Source: Larsenimonas rhizosphaerae (lineage in GTDB: Bacteria; Pseudomonadota; Gammaproteobacteria; Pseudomonadales; Halomonadaceae). From it: a stretch of 64,000 bases of DNA. The stretch is taken from positions 1,347,096 to 1,411,095 of the forward strand of contig NZ_JAMLJK010000001.1 of NCBI RefSeq assembly GCF_023700005.1, written 5' to 3'. Made by a program: the position numbers and the translations under genes. How positions within the stretch are numbered: the first letter of the stretch is position 1; every line of letters starts with the position of its first letter. Below, one piece after another: positions 55,234 through 64,000 of the stretch. A model generated the notes under the pieces. The model saw only the letters and a list, made by a program, of their open reading frames with translations, did not search any database and was not told the DNA's origin.

Positions 55234-56307
55234 TCAGCACTCGGCCTGTCTTAGTGCATCCTCGAGGATCGAGGCATCAAGTCCCTTGCCAATCAGTACC
55301 AGGCGGGTCTCTCGAGGTTCGTCACTGTGCCAGCGACGATCAAAGTGTTGCGTCAGGCGCTGGCCCACGGCGTGGACTACCTGACGCATCGGCTTGCCGA
55401 CATCGGCAAAGCCCTTGGCCCGAAAGATGCGATGCGTTGCAACCAGCTTCGCAAGGGCAGACTCCAGTGCCACCGGATCGACCTGGCCGAGCCGAACAAC
55501 AACATGGTCAAAGTCATCGTGGGCATGGTGATGCTCGTGGCCATGATCATGGTGATGGTCGTGATGGGTGGATAGATCCTCGATTCGGGTTTCGCTGGCG
55601 AGCCCCAGCCCCATGAGAACCTCGGCATCTACCTGGCCATCACGGATGCGCAGGGTCTTGACGTGATCAGCCAGCTTTGATGACAGCATCTGTTCCACGC
55701 GGTCGATATCTTCCTCTGACATCTGATCGGTCTTGCTGATGGCGACCAGGTCAGCGGAGGCGAGCTGGTCGTCCAGTAATTCCTGCAGGGAAGGGTCATG
55801 ATCCAGGTTTTCATCCGCCAGACGCTGGGAGGCCACTCGTGCTTCATCATGGGCTACCTGCCCATCGGCCAGCGCCGGGCCATCAACGACCGTAATGACC
55901 GCATCGACCGTGCAGAACTGCCTGACTTCCGGCCAGTTGAAGGCTTGTACCAGCGGCTTGGGTAGTGCCAGCCCTGACGTTTCGATCACGATGTGGTCAA
56001 TTCGATCACGCCGAGCGACCAGCTTCTTCATGACAGGCAGAAATTCCTCTTCTACCGTGCAGCAGATGCAGCCGTTGGCCAATTCATAAATGCCATCATC
56101 ATCGTCGACTGCCGCACAGGCAGCGTCACCATGATCGAGCTGGCAGTTCTTCAGCAAATCAGCATCGACATCCATCTCGCCGAATTCATTGACGATCACG
56201 GCGATTCGCTTGCCACTGGCTTGCCGCAGGACATTGCTCAGCAGGGTAGTCTTGCCGCTGCCGAGAAAACCGGTTACCACGGTGGCGGGAATCTTGTTGA
56301 GATGCAT
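55234..56307 (-). CDS. cobW: COG0523 G3E GTPase CobW
   Basis: This 357-residue metal-handling GTPase has Walker A GFLGSGKTT (13-21), the metal-binding GCICC motif (79-83), the NKxD-like SKTDQ motif and a His-rich insert at about 248-263 just before the C-terminal domain. In cobalamin clusters CobW is thought to deliver cobalt. It is the last gene of the long minus-strand cob operon, 18 bases after cobM. Confidence 0.93.
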   Translation of the reverse strand: MHLNKIPATVVTGFLGSGKTTLLSNVLRQASGKRIAVIVNEFGEMDVDADLLKNCQLDHGDAACAAVDDDDGIYELANGCICCTVEEEFLPVMKKLVARRDRIDHIVIETSGLALPKPLVQAFNWPEVRQFCTVDAVITVVDGPALADGQVAHDEARVASQRLADENLDHDPSLQELLDDQLASADLVAISKTDQMSEEDIDRVEQMLSSKLADHVKTLRIRDGQVDAEVLMGLGLASETRIEDLSTHHDHHHDHGHEHHHAHDDFDHVVVRLGQVDPVALESALAKLVATHRIFRAKGFADVGKPMRQVVHAVGQRLTQHFDRRWHSDEPRETRLVLIGKGLDASILEDALRQAEC

Positions 56308-56325
56308 GGGGGAATCCTTGGAGTA

Positions 56326-57111
56326 TCAACGCTTGACCCGGCGAGGGGTCTGCGTACTGAATTTAGGGCGATAAATGTGGGCCTGGTCGGCGTCGTACAA
56401 ATAGGAGTCGCGGAAGTCCTGCGGGTCGAGCACTTCACCGACCAGAATCAGGGCCGTACGCGTAATCTTCGCCGCACGCACCTGCTCAACAATGTTCGAC
56501 AGGGTGCCGACAAGGTGTTGTTCATCAGGCCAGCCCACGCGGTAACAGACCGCAACCGGCGCTTCGGCACCATAGTGGGGAATCAGGGTCTCGACGATGC
56601 GATGAATGCGGGTAATGCCCAGATGAATCGCCAGTGTGGCGCCATGGCGTGCGAGTGCATCCAGATTTTCCCTTTCGGGCATCGGCGTCTTGCCGGCAAA
56701 ACGGGTCATGATCACCGTCTGGGTCACACCGGATAGCGTCAGTTCACGCTTCAATGCAGCACTTGAGGCACTGGTGGAGGTGACGCCCGGGACGACCTCG
56801 CACGCAATTCCCAATGCATCCAGTCGACGCATTTGTTCACCTACAGCGCCATAAATGGATGGATCGCCTGAATGCACACGGGCCACGTCCTGACCATCGG
56901 CATGCGCCTGCTTCATTCGGGCAATAATGGCGTCCAGTGACATGGAGGCCGTATCAATGACATCTGCCCCCTCTGCGGCTTCACCCAGAATTTCCACCGG
57001 CACCAGCGAGCCGGCGTAAAGAATGACCGGACAGCGCTTGATCAGGCGTAACCCCTTGACGGTCATCAGCTCCGGGTCGCCGGGGCCGGCACCGATAAAG
57101 AACACGGTCAT
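56326..57111 (-). CDS. cobM: (Cobalt-)precorrin-4 C11-methyltransferase (CobM/CbiF)
   Basis: This 261-residue SAM-dependent corrin methyltransferase begins MTVFFIGAGPGDPELMTVKG, the tetrapyrrole-methylase signature, and contains RVHSGDPSIYGAVGEQM. The ATG at 57111 has GGAG upstream and overlaps the cobJ stop by 4 bases. Whether it works on cobalt-containing or metal-free substrate depends on the route used (CbiF or CobM). Confidence 0.94.
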   Translation of the reverse strand: MTVFFIGAGPGDPELMTVKGLRLIKRCPVILYAGSLVPVEILGEAAEGADVIDTASMSLDAIIARMKQAHADGQDVARVHSGDPSIYGAVGEQMRRLDALGIACEVVPGVTSTSASSAALKRELTLSGVTQTVIMTRFAGKTPMPERENLDALARHGATLAIHLGITRIHRIVETLIPHYGAEAPVAVCYRVGWPDEQHLVGTLSNIVEQVRAAKITRTALILVGEVLDPQDFRDSYLYDADQAHIYRPKFSTQTPRRVKR

Positions 57112-57899
57112 GAAGAGGCTCCAGCGCGTTTCTGTTCGTAGCCGCGTGGGGTATAGACCCACTCGTTGCGGCCAAAGCGGATGTGCCGGGTCGTAGTGCT
57201 GCCGACCATTACCAGCGTCAACATGTCAATATAAGCTGCATCCAGATCTGCCAGCCGTACTACGGTAACAGCCTCATCGGTTCGGCCAAGGTCGCGGGCA
57301 ATGATGACCGGCGTATCCGCCGAGCGCTGTGTGAGCAGCACGTCACGGGCATGATTGAGCTGCCAGTCCCTGCGTTTTGACACCGGATTGTAAAAGGCAA
57401 TGACGAAATCGCCCATGGCAGCAGCCTCGATGCGTCGCTCGATGGTTGGCCAGGGCGTCAGCAGGTCCGAGAGTGAAATGGCACAGAAATCGTGTCCCAT
57501 GGCGGCGCCCAGTCGGGCAGAAGCCATCTGCATGGCACTGATGCCGGGGATGACCCGGATATCAATCCTTTCCCATCCCCGGCCGTTTTCCTCGCCCTGG
57601 TTGGCCTTGTCGAGCAGCTCGAACACCAGCGTTGCCATGGCGAAGATGCCGATATCACCACTGGATACCAGTGCGGTGACGTGACCGGCGCTGGCAAGGT
57701 CGAGCGCCAGACGGGCACGCTCGGTTTCCTCGCCCAGATCGCGCTTGTGATGGCGCTTGCCGTTCATGCGCTCACCAAGCAGATCCATGTAAAGGCCATA
57801 GCCGACGATATCGCTGGCGTGCTCGATGGCATCCAGGGCTTCGGGAGTGATGTGGGCCGCGTCGCCGGGGCCGATACCTACAAGATACAGGGGAGTCAT
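57108..57899 (-). CDS. cobJ: (Cobalt-)precorrin-3B C17-methyltransferase (CobJ/CbiH)
   Basis: This 263-residue methyltransferase begins MTPLYLVGIGPGDAAHITPEALDAI and has VSSGDIGIFAMATLVFEL and FYNPVSKRRDWQL, both diagnostic of the CobJ/CbiH family, which carry out ring-contraction-coupled C17 methylation. Translation from 57899 rather than 57932 fits the family start. It lies 4 bases after cbiG. Confidence 0.94.
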   Translation of the reverse strand: MTPLYLVGIGPGDAAHITPEALDAIEHASDIVGYGLYMDLLGERMNGKRHHKRDLGEETERARLALDLASAGHVTALVSSGDIGIFAMATLVFELLDKANQGEENGRGWERIDIRVIPGISAMQMASARLGAAMGHDFCAISLSDLLTPWPTIERRIEAAAMGDFVIAFYNPVSKRRDWQLNHARDVLLTQRSADTPVIIARDLGRTDEAVTVVRLADLDAAYIDMLTLVMVGSTTTRHIRFGRNEWVYTPRGYEQKRAGASS

Positions 57900-57903
57900 G
57901 GCA

Positions 57904-58674
57904 TTACTCGTAATAGCTGCGGGCGATGGCACAGGTCGCCCGGCGGGTTTTCTGTTTGGGTAGCACCAGCTCGGCCGGGCGGTGGGTCAGTCGGGTCGCT
58001 GCAACAAGGGCCGCTGCTTCCGCGACGCCATAGACACCAACTTCACGAAAGACCACGTCGGAGCGCTGGCTCAGCAGGTGTTCGACATCGCGCAGTTCAG
58101 GCACGCTGAAGGTATGATAAGGCCAGCCATGGTGCGCGGCTGACTGGATCAAACCGATTTCATCGGCCTTGACCGCGATGCTGGCCAGACCGGCGATATC
58201 CTGATGATGCAAGTGACACTGCATCAGGCAGTCGGTTATTAGTGCATCCAGGTGGGCCTGGTCGCAGTGACGCTCACAACCCATGCCAAGGGTATACACG
58301 GGACGGGTGTAGCGCGCAGCGCTGGTCGCGACCAGCGTGGCTCCGAGACACGTGGCCAGTTCATCTCCCAGCGCATTGGCACCACCTTCGTGGCCTGAAA
58401 GCAGTGGAATCACGAATCGGCCGGCTTCATCAAGCACCAGTACCGGCGGATCCTGATACTTGTCGGTCAGCACTGGCGCCAGTGTGCGCATCACGATGCC
58501 GGTAGCGCAAATGAACACCAGGGGGCGCCGTGTGGCACGGCTGTCAATAAAACGGGTCTGTATCTGATGGCCGAACGGCGAAGGGCGGTGCCAGTGTTCG
58601 GCGTTCGGCCAGTGTCGGCAAATGCGCTCGGCCAGGCCACGGCCTGCCTCGGTCAACGATACCAGAGTGGTCAT
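57904..58674 (-). CDS. cbiG: Cobalt-precorrin-5A hydrolase-like protein CbiG
   Basis: This 256-residue protein has the CbiG N-terminal and middle parts (FICATGIVMRTLAPVLTDKYQDPPVLVLDEAGRFVIPLLSGHEGGANALG) and the C-terminal CobE/CbiG domain (LGMGCERHCDQAHLDALI, then ADEIGLIQSAA). CbiG opens the delta-lactone and releases acetaldehyde in the early-cobalt route. Length is shorter than the roughly 350 residues of Salmonella CbiG. It overlaps cobI by 4 bases. Confidence 0.9.
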   Translation of the reverse strand: MTTLVSLTEAGRGLAERICRHWPNAEHWHRPSPFGHQIQTRFIDSRATRRPLVFICATGIVMRTLAPVLTDKYQDPPVLVLDEAGRFVIPLLSGHEGGANALGDELATCLGATLVATSAARYTRPVYTLGMGCERHCDQAHLDALITDCLMQCHLHHQDIAGLASIAVKADEIGLIQSAAHHGWPYHTFSVPELRDVEHLLSQRSDVVFREVGVYGVAEAAALVAATRLTHRPAELVLPKQKTRRATCAIARSYYE

Positions 58675-59387
58675 CGGGCGCCTCCCCTGTGTCGGCGGCT
58701 GACAACGAATAGCGAAAAATAGGGGCCTGGACCCTCGGGCAGACGGGTAAGATCAGGGTAAAGCGCCTGCCGCGGGGTACTCAGGTGCTCAAGGTAATAC
58801 CCTTCATTCAGGCGGCCGGCGGCGGCGATGGCTGCCGTAATGGTGTGGCGCTTGCGCCCCCCCTTCATGATGACCAGCGTATCGAAGGTATCCAGTGCCT
58901 GACGCAGTCGGTCGTCATCGTCTCTTGCGCTGATGATTGCCAGGTGTTCTCCCAGCATGGTCAGCGGCAGGCCGGTGGCGGCACTGGCGGCGTGCAGCGA
59001 GCTGATGCCTGGAATGGTTTCACAGGGAAAGTCATCGGCGAGGCGGGCGAGCAGGTAGGCAAATGACCCGAAAAAAAGGGGATCACCTTCGCATAGAAAG
59101 GCCACATCCTGGCCGTTTTCAAGCGCCCGACGAATCTCGCCGGCGGTGCGCTCATAGATGATGTCGATGGTGGTGCGGTCATGACTCATATCGATCTGTA
59201 CGGTCAGATGACGCTGGCGCCGGGTGGCCGGCAGGCTGTCACGGGCAATATCTGCAGCCAGCGAATAGCCTTTGGCATTGGTGATATAGCACACCACATC
59301 GACCCGCTGCAGCACGCGGTGTGCCTTGAGGGTCATGAGCTCCGGGTCTCCTGGACCTACACCAATGCCATAGAAGGTTGCACTCAT
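58671..59387 (-). CDS. cobI: (Cobalt-)precorrin-2 C20-methyltransferase (CobI/CbiL)
   Basis: This 238-residue enzyme begins MSATFYGIGVGPGDPELMTLKA and contains CEGDPLFFGSFAYLLARL. It methylates C20 of precorrin-2 or cobalt-precorrin-2. Start at 59387 overlaps the cobL stop by 4 bases; the longer frame from 59510 has a low-complexity Pro/Arg extension from the cobL reading. Confidence 0.94.
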   Translation of the reverse strand: MSATFYGIGVGPGDPELMTLKAHRVLQRVDVVCYITNAKGYSLAADIARDSLPATRRQRHLTVQIDMSHDRTTIDIIYERTAGEIRRALENGQDVAFLCEGDPLFFGSFAYLLARLADDFPCETIPGISSLHAASAATGLPLTMLGEHLAIISARDDDDRLRQALDTFDTLVIMKGGRKRHTITAAIAAAGRLNEGYYLEHLSTPRQALYPDLTRLPEGPGPYFSLFVVSRRHRGGAR

Positions 59388-60655
59388 GTCGGGAGTCCTT
59401 GCTCGGTAGGCTGGTCTGGTTTGATGAAGCGTACCAGGGTGACCGGCAGGCGGGGGCGCAGCAGGCGCTGGCCGCCGAGCAGGCTGCCGCGGCTGATGTC
59501 GATGCGACACCAGTGACCGTCCAGGCCGTGTTGGCTTTCAAATCGCGTCAGACAGGCCTGGCTGGGTTCCGTGACGCCACTGGCGATCAGTCGTCCGCCG
59601 ACCGGTAACCGCTCCCAGACCTGTTCCAGCAGGTCATCCAGGGCTCCGTCACTGCCACCAATGAATACCACGGTCGGGTCAGGCAGTGTCGCCAGCAGCG
59701 ACGCTGTAGCCGTGGCATCGTGCAGTACCAGTTGTCGGTCAAGCCCGAAGCGACCCTGGTTGGTCGCAAGGGCATCAAACCGCTCTGGGTGATGTTCAAT
59801 GGCATGAACGTATCCTTTGGTCAATCGCCTGGCCCATTCGATACTCACCCCACCACACCCTGCGCCAATATCCCAGCCGGTCTCGGTTGGGTGCGGGTCA
59901 AGCATGGCCAGCACCTGCTGGCGGACTTCCTGCTTGGTCAGCATGCCTTGGCCCGGCGTGGCGTGATCCGTCTGATACTGAGTGTCGGTCAGGGCTGTAC
60001 GGGCCCATGCCTCAGGCGCCCTGTCCGGCAGGGCAAGCCAGACCACGTTGAGGGCATCAAAGTCGGGAGCTGTCGCGATCAACGCGTTCAGGCTGTCCCA
60101 CTGCGTGACGCGCTCTTCGGGGTAGCCCAGTCGTTCTCCCACGGCGCAGCGAACGTTCTGCCAGCCCAGTGCGCTCACGTATTCGGCAATGGCCAGGGGA
60201 TGGGTATTTCCGTCAGTAAGAAGGGCCAGTTGCCTGCCTGGTACCAATGCGTTGTAAAGGCGTGACAGGGGGCGGCCGTGCAGGCTGATGGTGGTCAGCT
60301 CGTGCAGATTTTCCTGCAGCCGGTGTGCCAGAGCCTGAACACTCGAAATATTCGGGTGGCTTACGAAGGTGATGTCGGGCCAGCGCATTTTCAGCGTATT
60401 ACCGATGCCATAAAAGAGAGCATCTCCAGAGGCCAGTAGCGCTACCTGACCCTTCAGTTTCCTTAGCAGGGTGCCCAGATCATCAAGGGGACGGGGCAGC
60501 AGGTGCTGCCGTGCCGGCAGGTCCAGATGAGTCACCATGTCGAACTGACGGGCGCTACCGACAATGTGGTCTGCCTGCTTTATCGCCTCGTACGCGGCAC
60601 GGGAAAGCACGGCCGGGCTTTCAATGCCAAGGCTTACTACCTGTAACGGCTGCAT
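59384..60655 (-). CDS. cobL: Precorrin-6B C5,15-methyltransferase (CobL, CbiE-CbiT fusion)
   Basis: This 423-residue protein carries an N-terminal CbiE-type methylase domain (VVSLGIESPAVLSRAAYEAI, LASGDALFYGIGNTL) and a C-terminal CbiT decarboxylating methyltransferase (TKQEVRQQVLAML, DIGAGCGGVSIEWAR). The fused form is typical of proteobacteria. Its ATG overlaps the cobH stop by one base (TGATG). Confidence 0.95.
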   Translation of the reverse strand: MQPLQVVSLGIESPAVLSRAAYEAIKQADHIVGSARQFDMVTHLDLPARQHLLPRPLDDLGTLLRKLKGQVALLASGDALFYGIGNTLKMRWPDITFVSHPNISSVQALAHRLQENLHELTTISLHGRPLSRLYNALVPGRQLALLTDGNTHPLAIAEYVSALGWQNVRCAVGERLGYPEERVTQWDSLNALIATAPDFDALNVVWLALPDRAPEAWARTALTDTQYQTDHATPGQGMLTKQEVRQQVLAMLDPHPTETGWDIGAGCGGVSIEWARRLTKGYVHAIEHHPERFDALATNQGRFGLDRQLVLHDATATASLLATLPDPTVVFIGGSDGALDDLLEQVWERLPVGGRLIASGVTEPSQACLTRFESQHGLDGHWCRIDISRGSLLGGQRLLRPRLPVTLVRFIKPDQPTEQGLPT

Positions 60656-61317
60656 CAGTAGCGCTCTCCGACATCAAGGCGTAACAGGGTATTGAAGGCT
60701 GCAGCCGTCAGTGCACTGCCGCCCTGGCGGCCCAGCAGGGTCATGCAGGGAACACCGAGAGACTGACTGGTATTCCATAGCAGCGCCTTTGATTCCGCGG
60801 CGCCCACGAATCCTACCGGCATCCCGATGATCAGTGCCGGCTTCGGCGCGCCGTCGCGAATCATTTCCAGCAAACGGAACAGCGCCGTCGGGGCGTTGCC
60901 GATCAGCACGATGGCACCCTCCAGGTGCGGACGCCAGGCGCTCAGTGCGGCCATGGTGCGAGTTTCCTGGCGTGCGCGGGCCTGCTCGATGGTGGCAGGG
61001 TCACGCAGAAAGCAGGAGGGGGTAATACCGCGCGCTTCGAGAAAACGCTGGGTCAGGCCAAAGCGAACCATTTCCACATCACACAGCACGGCTGCCTGCG
61101 CGCAAAGGGCTGCCCGCCCGGCGTCGGTAGCGCCCGGGCTGATGCGAAGAACATCAACAATGTCCGGCTGGCCGCAGGTATGTACCAGTCGCAGAGCGAC
61201 CTGAGCGTCATCCTCGGTCAACCCGTCAAGCGGTGTCAGCTCACGGATGCGCCGAAAGCTTTCGGCTTCGATCGCCCGGGGGTCATGCTCATATGCTGGC
61301 CAGTCCGATACAGTCAT
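60655..61317 (-). CDS. cobH: (Cobalt-)precorrin-8X methylmutase (CobH/CbiC)
   Basis: This 220-residue enzyme moves the C11 methyl group to C12. RLVHTCGQPDIVDVLRISPGA contains the catalytic His. GNAPTALFRLLEM and GMPVGFVGAAESKALL are conserved. It overlaps cbiX by 4 bases and cobL by 1. Confidence 0.95.
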   Translation of the reverse strand: MTVSDWPAYEHDPRAIEAESFRRIRELTPLDGLTEDDAQVALRLVHTCGQPDIVDVLRISPGATDAGRAALCAQAAVLCDVEMVRFGLTQRFLEARGITPSCFLRDPATIEQARARQETRTMAALSAWRPHLEGAIVLIGNAPTALFRLLEMIRDGAPKPALIIGMPVGFVGAAESKALLWNTSQSLGVPCMTLLGRQGGSALTAAAFNTLLRLDVGERY

Positions 61318-62321
61318 GACTTGTCGCTTGCAATCGTGTCGTGATGGTGGGGATGGCCATGATCATGGTGATGCCCGTGGCTGTGATGAGCATGATGATG
61401 CCCGTGCCCATGATGATGGCCGTGGTCGTGATGGTGATCGGCATCCGTTCCCGCACCGCGGACGTGGTGATGGTGGCCTTCCTGCGGTGCTCCGACCTTG
61501 TGCTCATTGCCCACGATCTGAACCCGATACTGACACAGCTGACAGTTCATGTTGGGTGTGCCGTTTTCGATGTCATTCAGCCGGTCTGCAAAGGTTTCTA
61601 TGACCAGCGGATGATCATTGAGGTAGCCGGCCTTGACCACCCTGACGTCCGGATGCGCGCGCTGATACTCATCTGCCCAGGCGTATATCTTCTTGATCAG
61701 CCGTCCCGTAAACAGAAAATAGGGGAACACGATGACCTGCTTGTACCCCAGTCGATGGGCCTTGTCGAAGGCTTCCGGCAGCAGGGGCGTGGTTACGCCA
61801 CTGTAGCCGGTAGTGGCCCAGCCAAAGCCCATGCCTTCTTCAAGCATCCGCGTGATCTTGCTGATGTTGGAATTGGCATCCGGGTCGGAGGCGCCGCGGC
61901 CTACCACCATCAGCAGGGTATCTTCGCGCCGGTAGTCTTCGCCGAATTCAGCTTCGGCGTCTTCAATGCGGTCACGTGCGGCCTGCAGCATATTGGCGTT
62001 AACGCCCAGTTCTGCCCCGTAATTGATCGTTACGCCTTCAAACTCGGCCTGCAGGGCATTCAGTTCGCTTGGAATGTCATTCTTGGCGTGGCCAGCGGCC
62101 ATCAGCATGCCGGGAATGGCCGAAATGGTGGTGGCGCCCTGATCCACCAGTTTCTTGACCCCGTCATAAATCACCGGGCTTGCAAACTCCAGAAAGCCAT
62201 AGTCACACAGGCGGTCAGGATAACGGGCGCGGAAATGCTCGGTCAGCCGGGTAAATTCCTGTACGGCGTCCACATCTCGGGAGCCGTGTCCTACAAACAG
62301 GATGGCGGGTTTATCAGTCAT
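61314..62321 (-). CDS. cbiX: Sirohydrochlorin cobaltochelatase CbiX, long form with MxCxxC and His-rich tail
   Basis: This 335-residue chelatase inserts cobalt into sirohydrochlorin at the start of the early-cobalt route. The N-terminal half has FVGHGSRDVDAVQEF and AAGHAKNDIP with the catalytic His residues; the second half (VGRGASDPDANSNI) lacks them. M-N-C-Q-L-C at 258-263 is the MxCxxC motif that houses a 4Fe-4S cluster in CbiX-long proteins, followed by a His-rich tail at about 283-329 with more than 20 His. It overlaps cobK and cobH by 4 bases each. Confidence 0.93.
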   Translation of the reverse strand: MTDKPAILFVGHGSRDVDAVQEFTRLTEHFRARYPDRLCDYGFLEFASPVIYDGVKKLVDQGATTISAIPGMLMAAGHAKNDIPSELNALQAEFEGVTINYGAELGVNANMLQAARDRIEDAEAEFGEDYRREDTLLMVVGRGASDPDANSNISKITRMLEEGMGFGWATTGYSGVTTPLLPEAFDKAHRLGYKQVIVFPYFLFTGRLIKKIYAWADEYQRAHPDVRVVKAGYLNDHPLVIETFADRLNDIENGTPNMNCQLCQYRVQIVGNEHKVGAPQEGHHHHVRGAGTDADHHHDHGHHHGHGHHHAHHSHGHHHDHGHPHHHDTIASDKS

Positions 62322-63085
62322 GATTTCTCCTCGTTACACGCTCGAGCCGGCCGGGCGCACAGCGCCCTGATCAGGTCAGCCGGCTGATCGAATTGGCGCG
62401 ATGTCACCGGCAGGGCCGGGCGACGCAGTAAAAGTACGGGCAGTTTCAGGGCGCGGGCCGCGTGCAGCTTGGCCGAGGTGGCATGACCACCACTGTCCTT
62501 GGTGACGACACAATCGATGCCGTGGCGCCTTAACGTGGCCAGTTCATCGCTGACGTTGAACGGGCCGCGGGCGATCACCAGCTCATGTGGCGGCGGTACG
62601 TGCAGTGTCTGGGCGCTGCGTATCACCATCTGCTGGCTGGGCAGGGCCCTGTTCACCAGGGGCAGGCCGCTGGCTCCCAGAGTGATCAACGGACGCTGCC
62701 AGGCGTCGAGTGCCTGTCCAAGTGCCTCGATATCGGGCAGATAGTGCCATTGGTCGTCGGGATGCGGTTGCCAGTACGGGCGTATCAGTTGCCAGCAGGG
62801 TAACCCGGCTGCCTGTGCGGCGGTGGCAGCCGTTTCGGAAATGCGGGCGGCAAAGGGGTGTGTGGCATCCAGTACATCGGTGATGTGATGCTTGCGTAAT
62901 AAGGCGTCCAGCCCCTGCCGGCTGGTGCGTTCAGGACCTGAAAACCCACCGACCCTGGTCGGAAAGGGAAAGTCATCCACTGGCAGGCGTCCGGCGATGC
63001 TGTAAAGCAGTGGAACTCCGAGTCTGTTCAGTGCCTCGGCCAGCCGACGGGCCTGGCCGGTACCGCCAAGTATCAGTACCTTCAT
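62318..63085 (-). CDS. cobK: (Cobalt-)precorrin-6A reductase (CobK/CbiJ)
   Basis: This 255-residue NAD(P)H-dependent reductase starts [22 protein letters not shown], a Rossmann-like start. [19 protein letters not shown] and [17 protein letters not shown] are conserved family blocks. The start at 63085 overlaps the cbiD stop by 4 bases. Confidence 0.94.
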   Translation of the reverse strand: MKVLILGGTGQARRLAEALNRLGVPLLYSIAGRLPVDDFPFPTRVGGFSGPERTSRQGLDALLRKHHITDVLDATHPFAARISETAATAAQAAGLPCWQLIRPYWQPHPDDQWHYLPDIEALGQALDAWQRPLITLGASGLPLVNRALPSQQMVIRSAQTLHVPPPHELVIARGPFNVSDELATLRRHGIDCVVTKDSGGHATSAKLHAARALKLPVLLLRRPALPVTSRQFDQPADLIRALCARPARACNEEKS

Positions 63086-64000
63086 GAAGCCTCCGATGGC
63101 CAGCGGCCCAGGGGCTGGCCCTGCCGGTCGACAGCGGTCACGTCCAGTACGGTGCCTGCCGGCAGCCGACGGTGTGCCTGTTGCCAGGCGCGGTGGCAAA
63201 GCATCGTCGCCAGAGGAATGTCGGATGCACGAGCAAGGGCTTCCCCGGTAGTGTTGGCGGCAAGAATGGCCTGCTGAACGGCCTCGCTGGCCCCGGCAGC
63301 CTCGGCGCAGGCCCGCATGAATTCAAAGTTGATCGATGAGGCGCGACTGTGCAGGTCAAGATGGCCGTCAGCCAGCTTGCTGATCTTGCCAATGCCCCCT
63401 ACCAGAGAAAGGCGAGCCATGGGAACGCGTTTCAGATGCTTGAGTACGGCACCCGCAAAATCCCCCATCTCGATCAGTGCCATATCGTCCAGGCCAAGCG
63501 CCGTGCGGGCATAGCGCTCGCTCATGTTTCCGGTCGTTGCCGCGATATGGCTCAGGTGATTGGCGTGGGCCACATCGATGGCCTGATGAATCGAGGCAAT
63601 ATAGGCAGCGCAGGAAAAGGGGCGAACAATGCCGGTAGTGCCCAGAATCGACAGGCCTCCAGTAATGCCCAGGCGGGGGTTCATGGTTTTCAAGGCCAGG
63701 GTTTCGCCCTGTTCGACACCTATGCCGACATGAAATCCACCGCGATAATTCAGCTCGCTGGCCAGTGCCGTCAGGTGCTCTTCCAGCATGCGGCGCGGAA
63801 CCGGGTTGATGGCCGGTTCACCGACCGGCACGGGCAGTCCGTCACGCTGAACAATCCCGACGCCCCGCTCGGCATGAAAAAAAACGCCCGGTCCGGGGCT
63901 GCAGGTGATCACTGCGAATACAGTAGCGCCATGCGTTACATCCGGGTCATCGCCCGCATCCTTGATGGTATCCGCCCGGGCCTGGCCCGCTCGGGGGCAG
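63082..64000 (-). CDS. cbiD: Cobalt-precorrin-5B C1-methyltransferase CbiD (5' end off the window)
   Basis: The minus-strand frame stays open to the right edge: beyond a possible GTG at 63912 it continues upstream as [19 protein letters not shown], the conserved CbiD block, so the true start lies outside the window. Inside are [22 protein letters not shown] and TGNMSERYA, both diagnostic. CbiD methylates C1 in the early-cobalt route. Stop overlaps cobK by 4 bases; about 305 codons are present. It is the most upstream visible gene of the operon. Confidence 0.93.
   Translation of the reverse strand, partial: CPRAGQARADTIKDAGDDPDVTHGATVFAVITCSPGPGVFFHAERGVGIVQRDGLPVPVGEPAINPVPRRMLEEHLTALASELNYRGGFHVGIGVEQGETLALKTMNPRLGITGGLSILGTTGIVRPFSCAAYIASIHQAIDVAHANHLSHIAATTGNMSERYARTALGLDDMALIEMGDFAGAVLKHLKRVPMARLSLVGGIGKISKLADGHLDLHSRASSINFEFMRACAEAAGASEAVQQAILAANTTGEALARASDIPLATMLCHRAWQQAHRRLPAGTVLDVTAVDRQGQPLGRWPSEAS

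Noticed and set aside
61330-61475. Short repeated CAT/GGT-like units resembling a tandem repeat
   Set aside because: The repeats are the His-rich tail codons of CbiX and stay in frame with it; not a separate repeat or CRISPR.
61341-62387. 348-codon plus-strand open frame rich in Met and Val at its start
   Set aside because: Antisense to cbiX. The start is the reverse reading of the His codons in the CbiX tail.
1-64000. CRISPR arrays, insertion sequences, integrases or toxin-antitoxin pairs
   Set aside because: Scanned by eye on both strands; no direct-repeat arrays, transposase or recombinase motifs, or small paired genes were found.

Overview
The window looks like chromosomal DNA of a motile gammaproteobacterium, most probably Halomonadaceae (Halomonas/Kushneria-like). 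The pointers are an MvaT-type H-NS protein, the perM-hda and purM-purN neighbourhoods, an AcrAB-type pump with its TetR regulator, a GlpR/GlpD/GlpK/GlpF set and sigma-28 flagellar promoters. The family assignment is an inference from gene content. No plasmid, transposon or CRISPR signature was seen.

Layout: 0-1.2 kb, 5' end of a flagellin gene (minus) and fliA. 1.2-7.8 kb, an AraC-type regulator, then a TetR repressor divergent from an RND efflux pair with a 34-bp operator between them. 7.8-11.6 kb, purM-purN (minus) and perM-hda. 11.6-16 kb, an AraFGH-type sugar ABC importer and yjbQ. 16-22.5 kb, fumC and the glycerol regulon (glpR-glpD, glpK-glpF) with three visible GlpR operators. 22.5-24.4 kb, two identical tRNA-Val(GAC) genes and an orphan tailspike-like beta-helix gene. 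24.4-27.6 kb, msrC and metNIQ behind a SAM-II-like riboswitch coupled to an intrinsic terminator. 27.7-30.9 kb, riboflavin synthase, apt, gpt, ung, upp. 31-35.1 kb, a PuuR-like regulator and a molybdopterin cluster with an in-frame moaC-moaD fusion. 35.2-47.5 kb, yrbL and mvaT followed by a Wzx/Wzy-type exopolysaccharide locus. 47.5-64 kb, cobalamin genes (cobQ-cobN, then cobW to cbiD) interrupted by fliD-fliS-fliT.

The genes form recognisable modules. The polysaccharide locus carries an initiating phosphotransferase, four glycosyltransferases, a flippase, a polymerase, a BY-kinase co-polymerase and the Wza export channel. The cobalamin block mixes markers of the early-cobalt route (CbiX with MxCxxC and a His-rich tail, CbiD, CbiG) with the late-cobalt chelatase subunit CobN and with CobW. 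Methionine import appears to be shut off by SAM through premature termination.

The most noteworthy items are the SAM-II-like aptamer joined to a terminator and a 7-bp antiterminator in front of metN, the MoaC-MoaD fusion, the hybrid cobalamin gene set, intrinsic terminators inside the polysaccharide locus, and the beta-helix gene beside the duplicated tRNA-Val. Flagellin and filament-cap genes lie about 53 kb apart, each with its own sigma-28 promoter. The first gene (flagellin) and the last gene (cbiD) run off the window.
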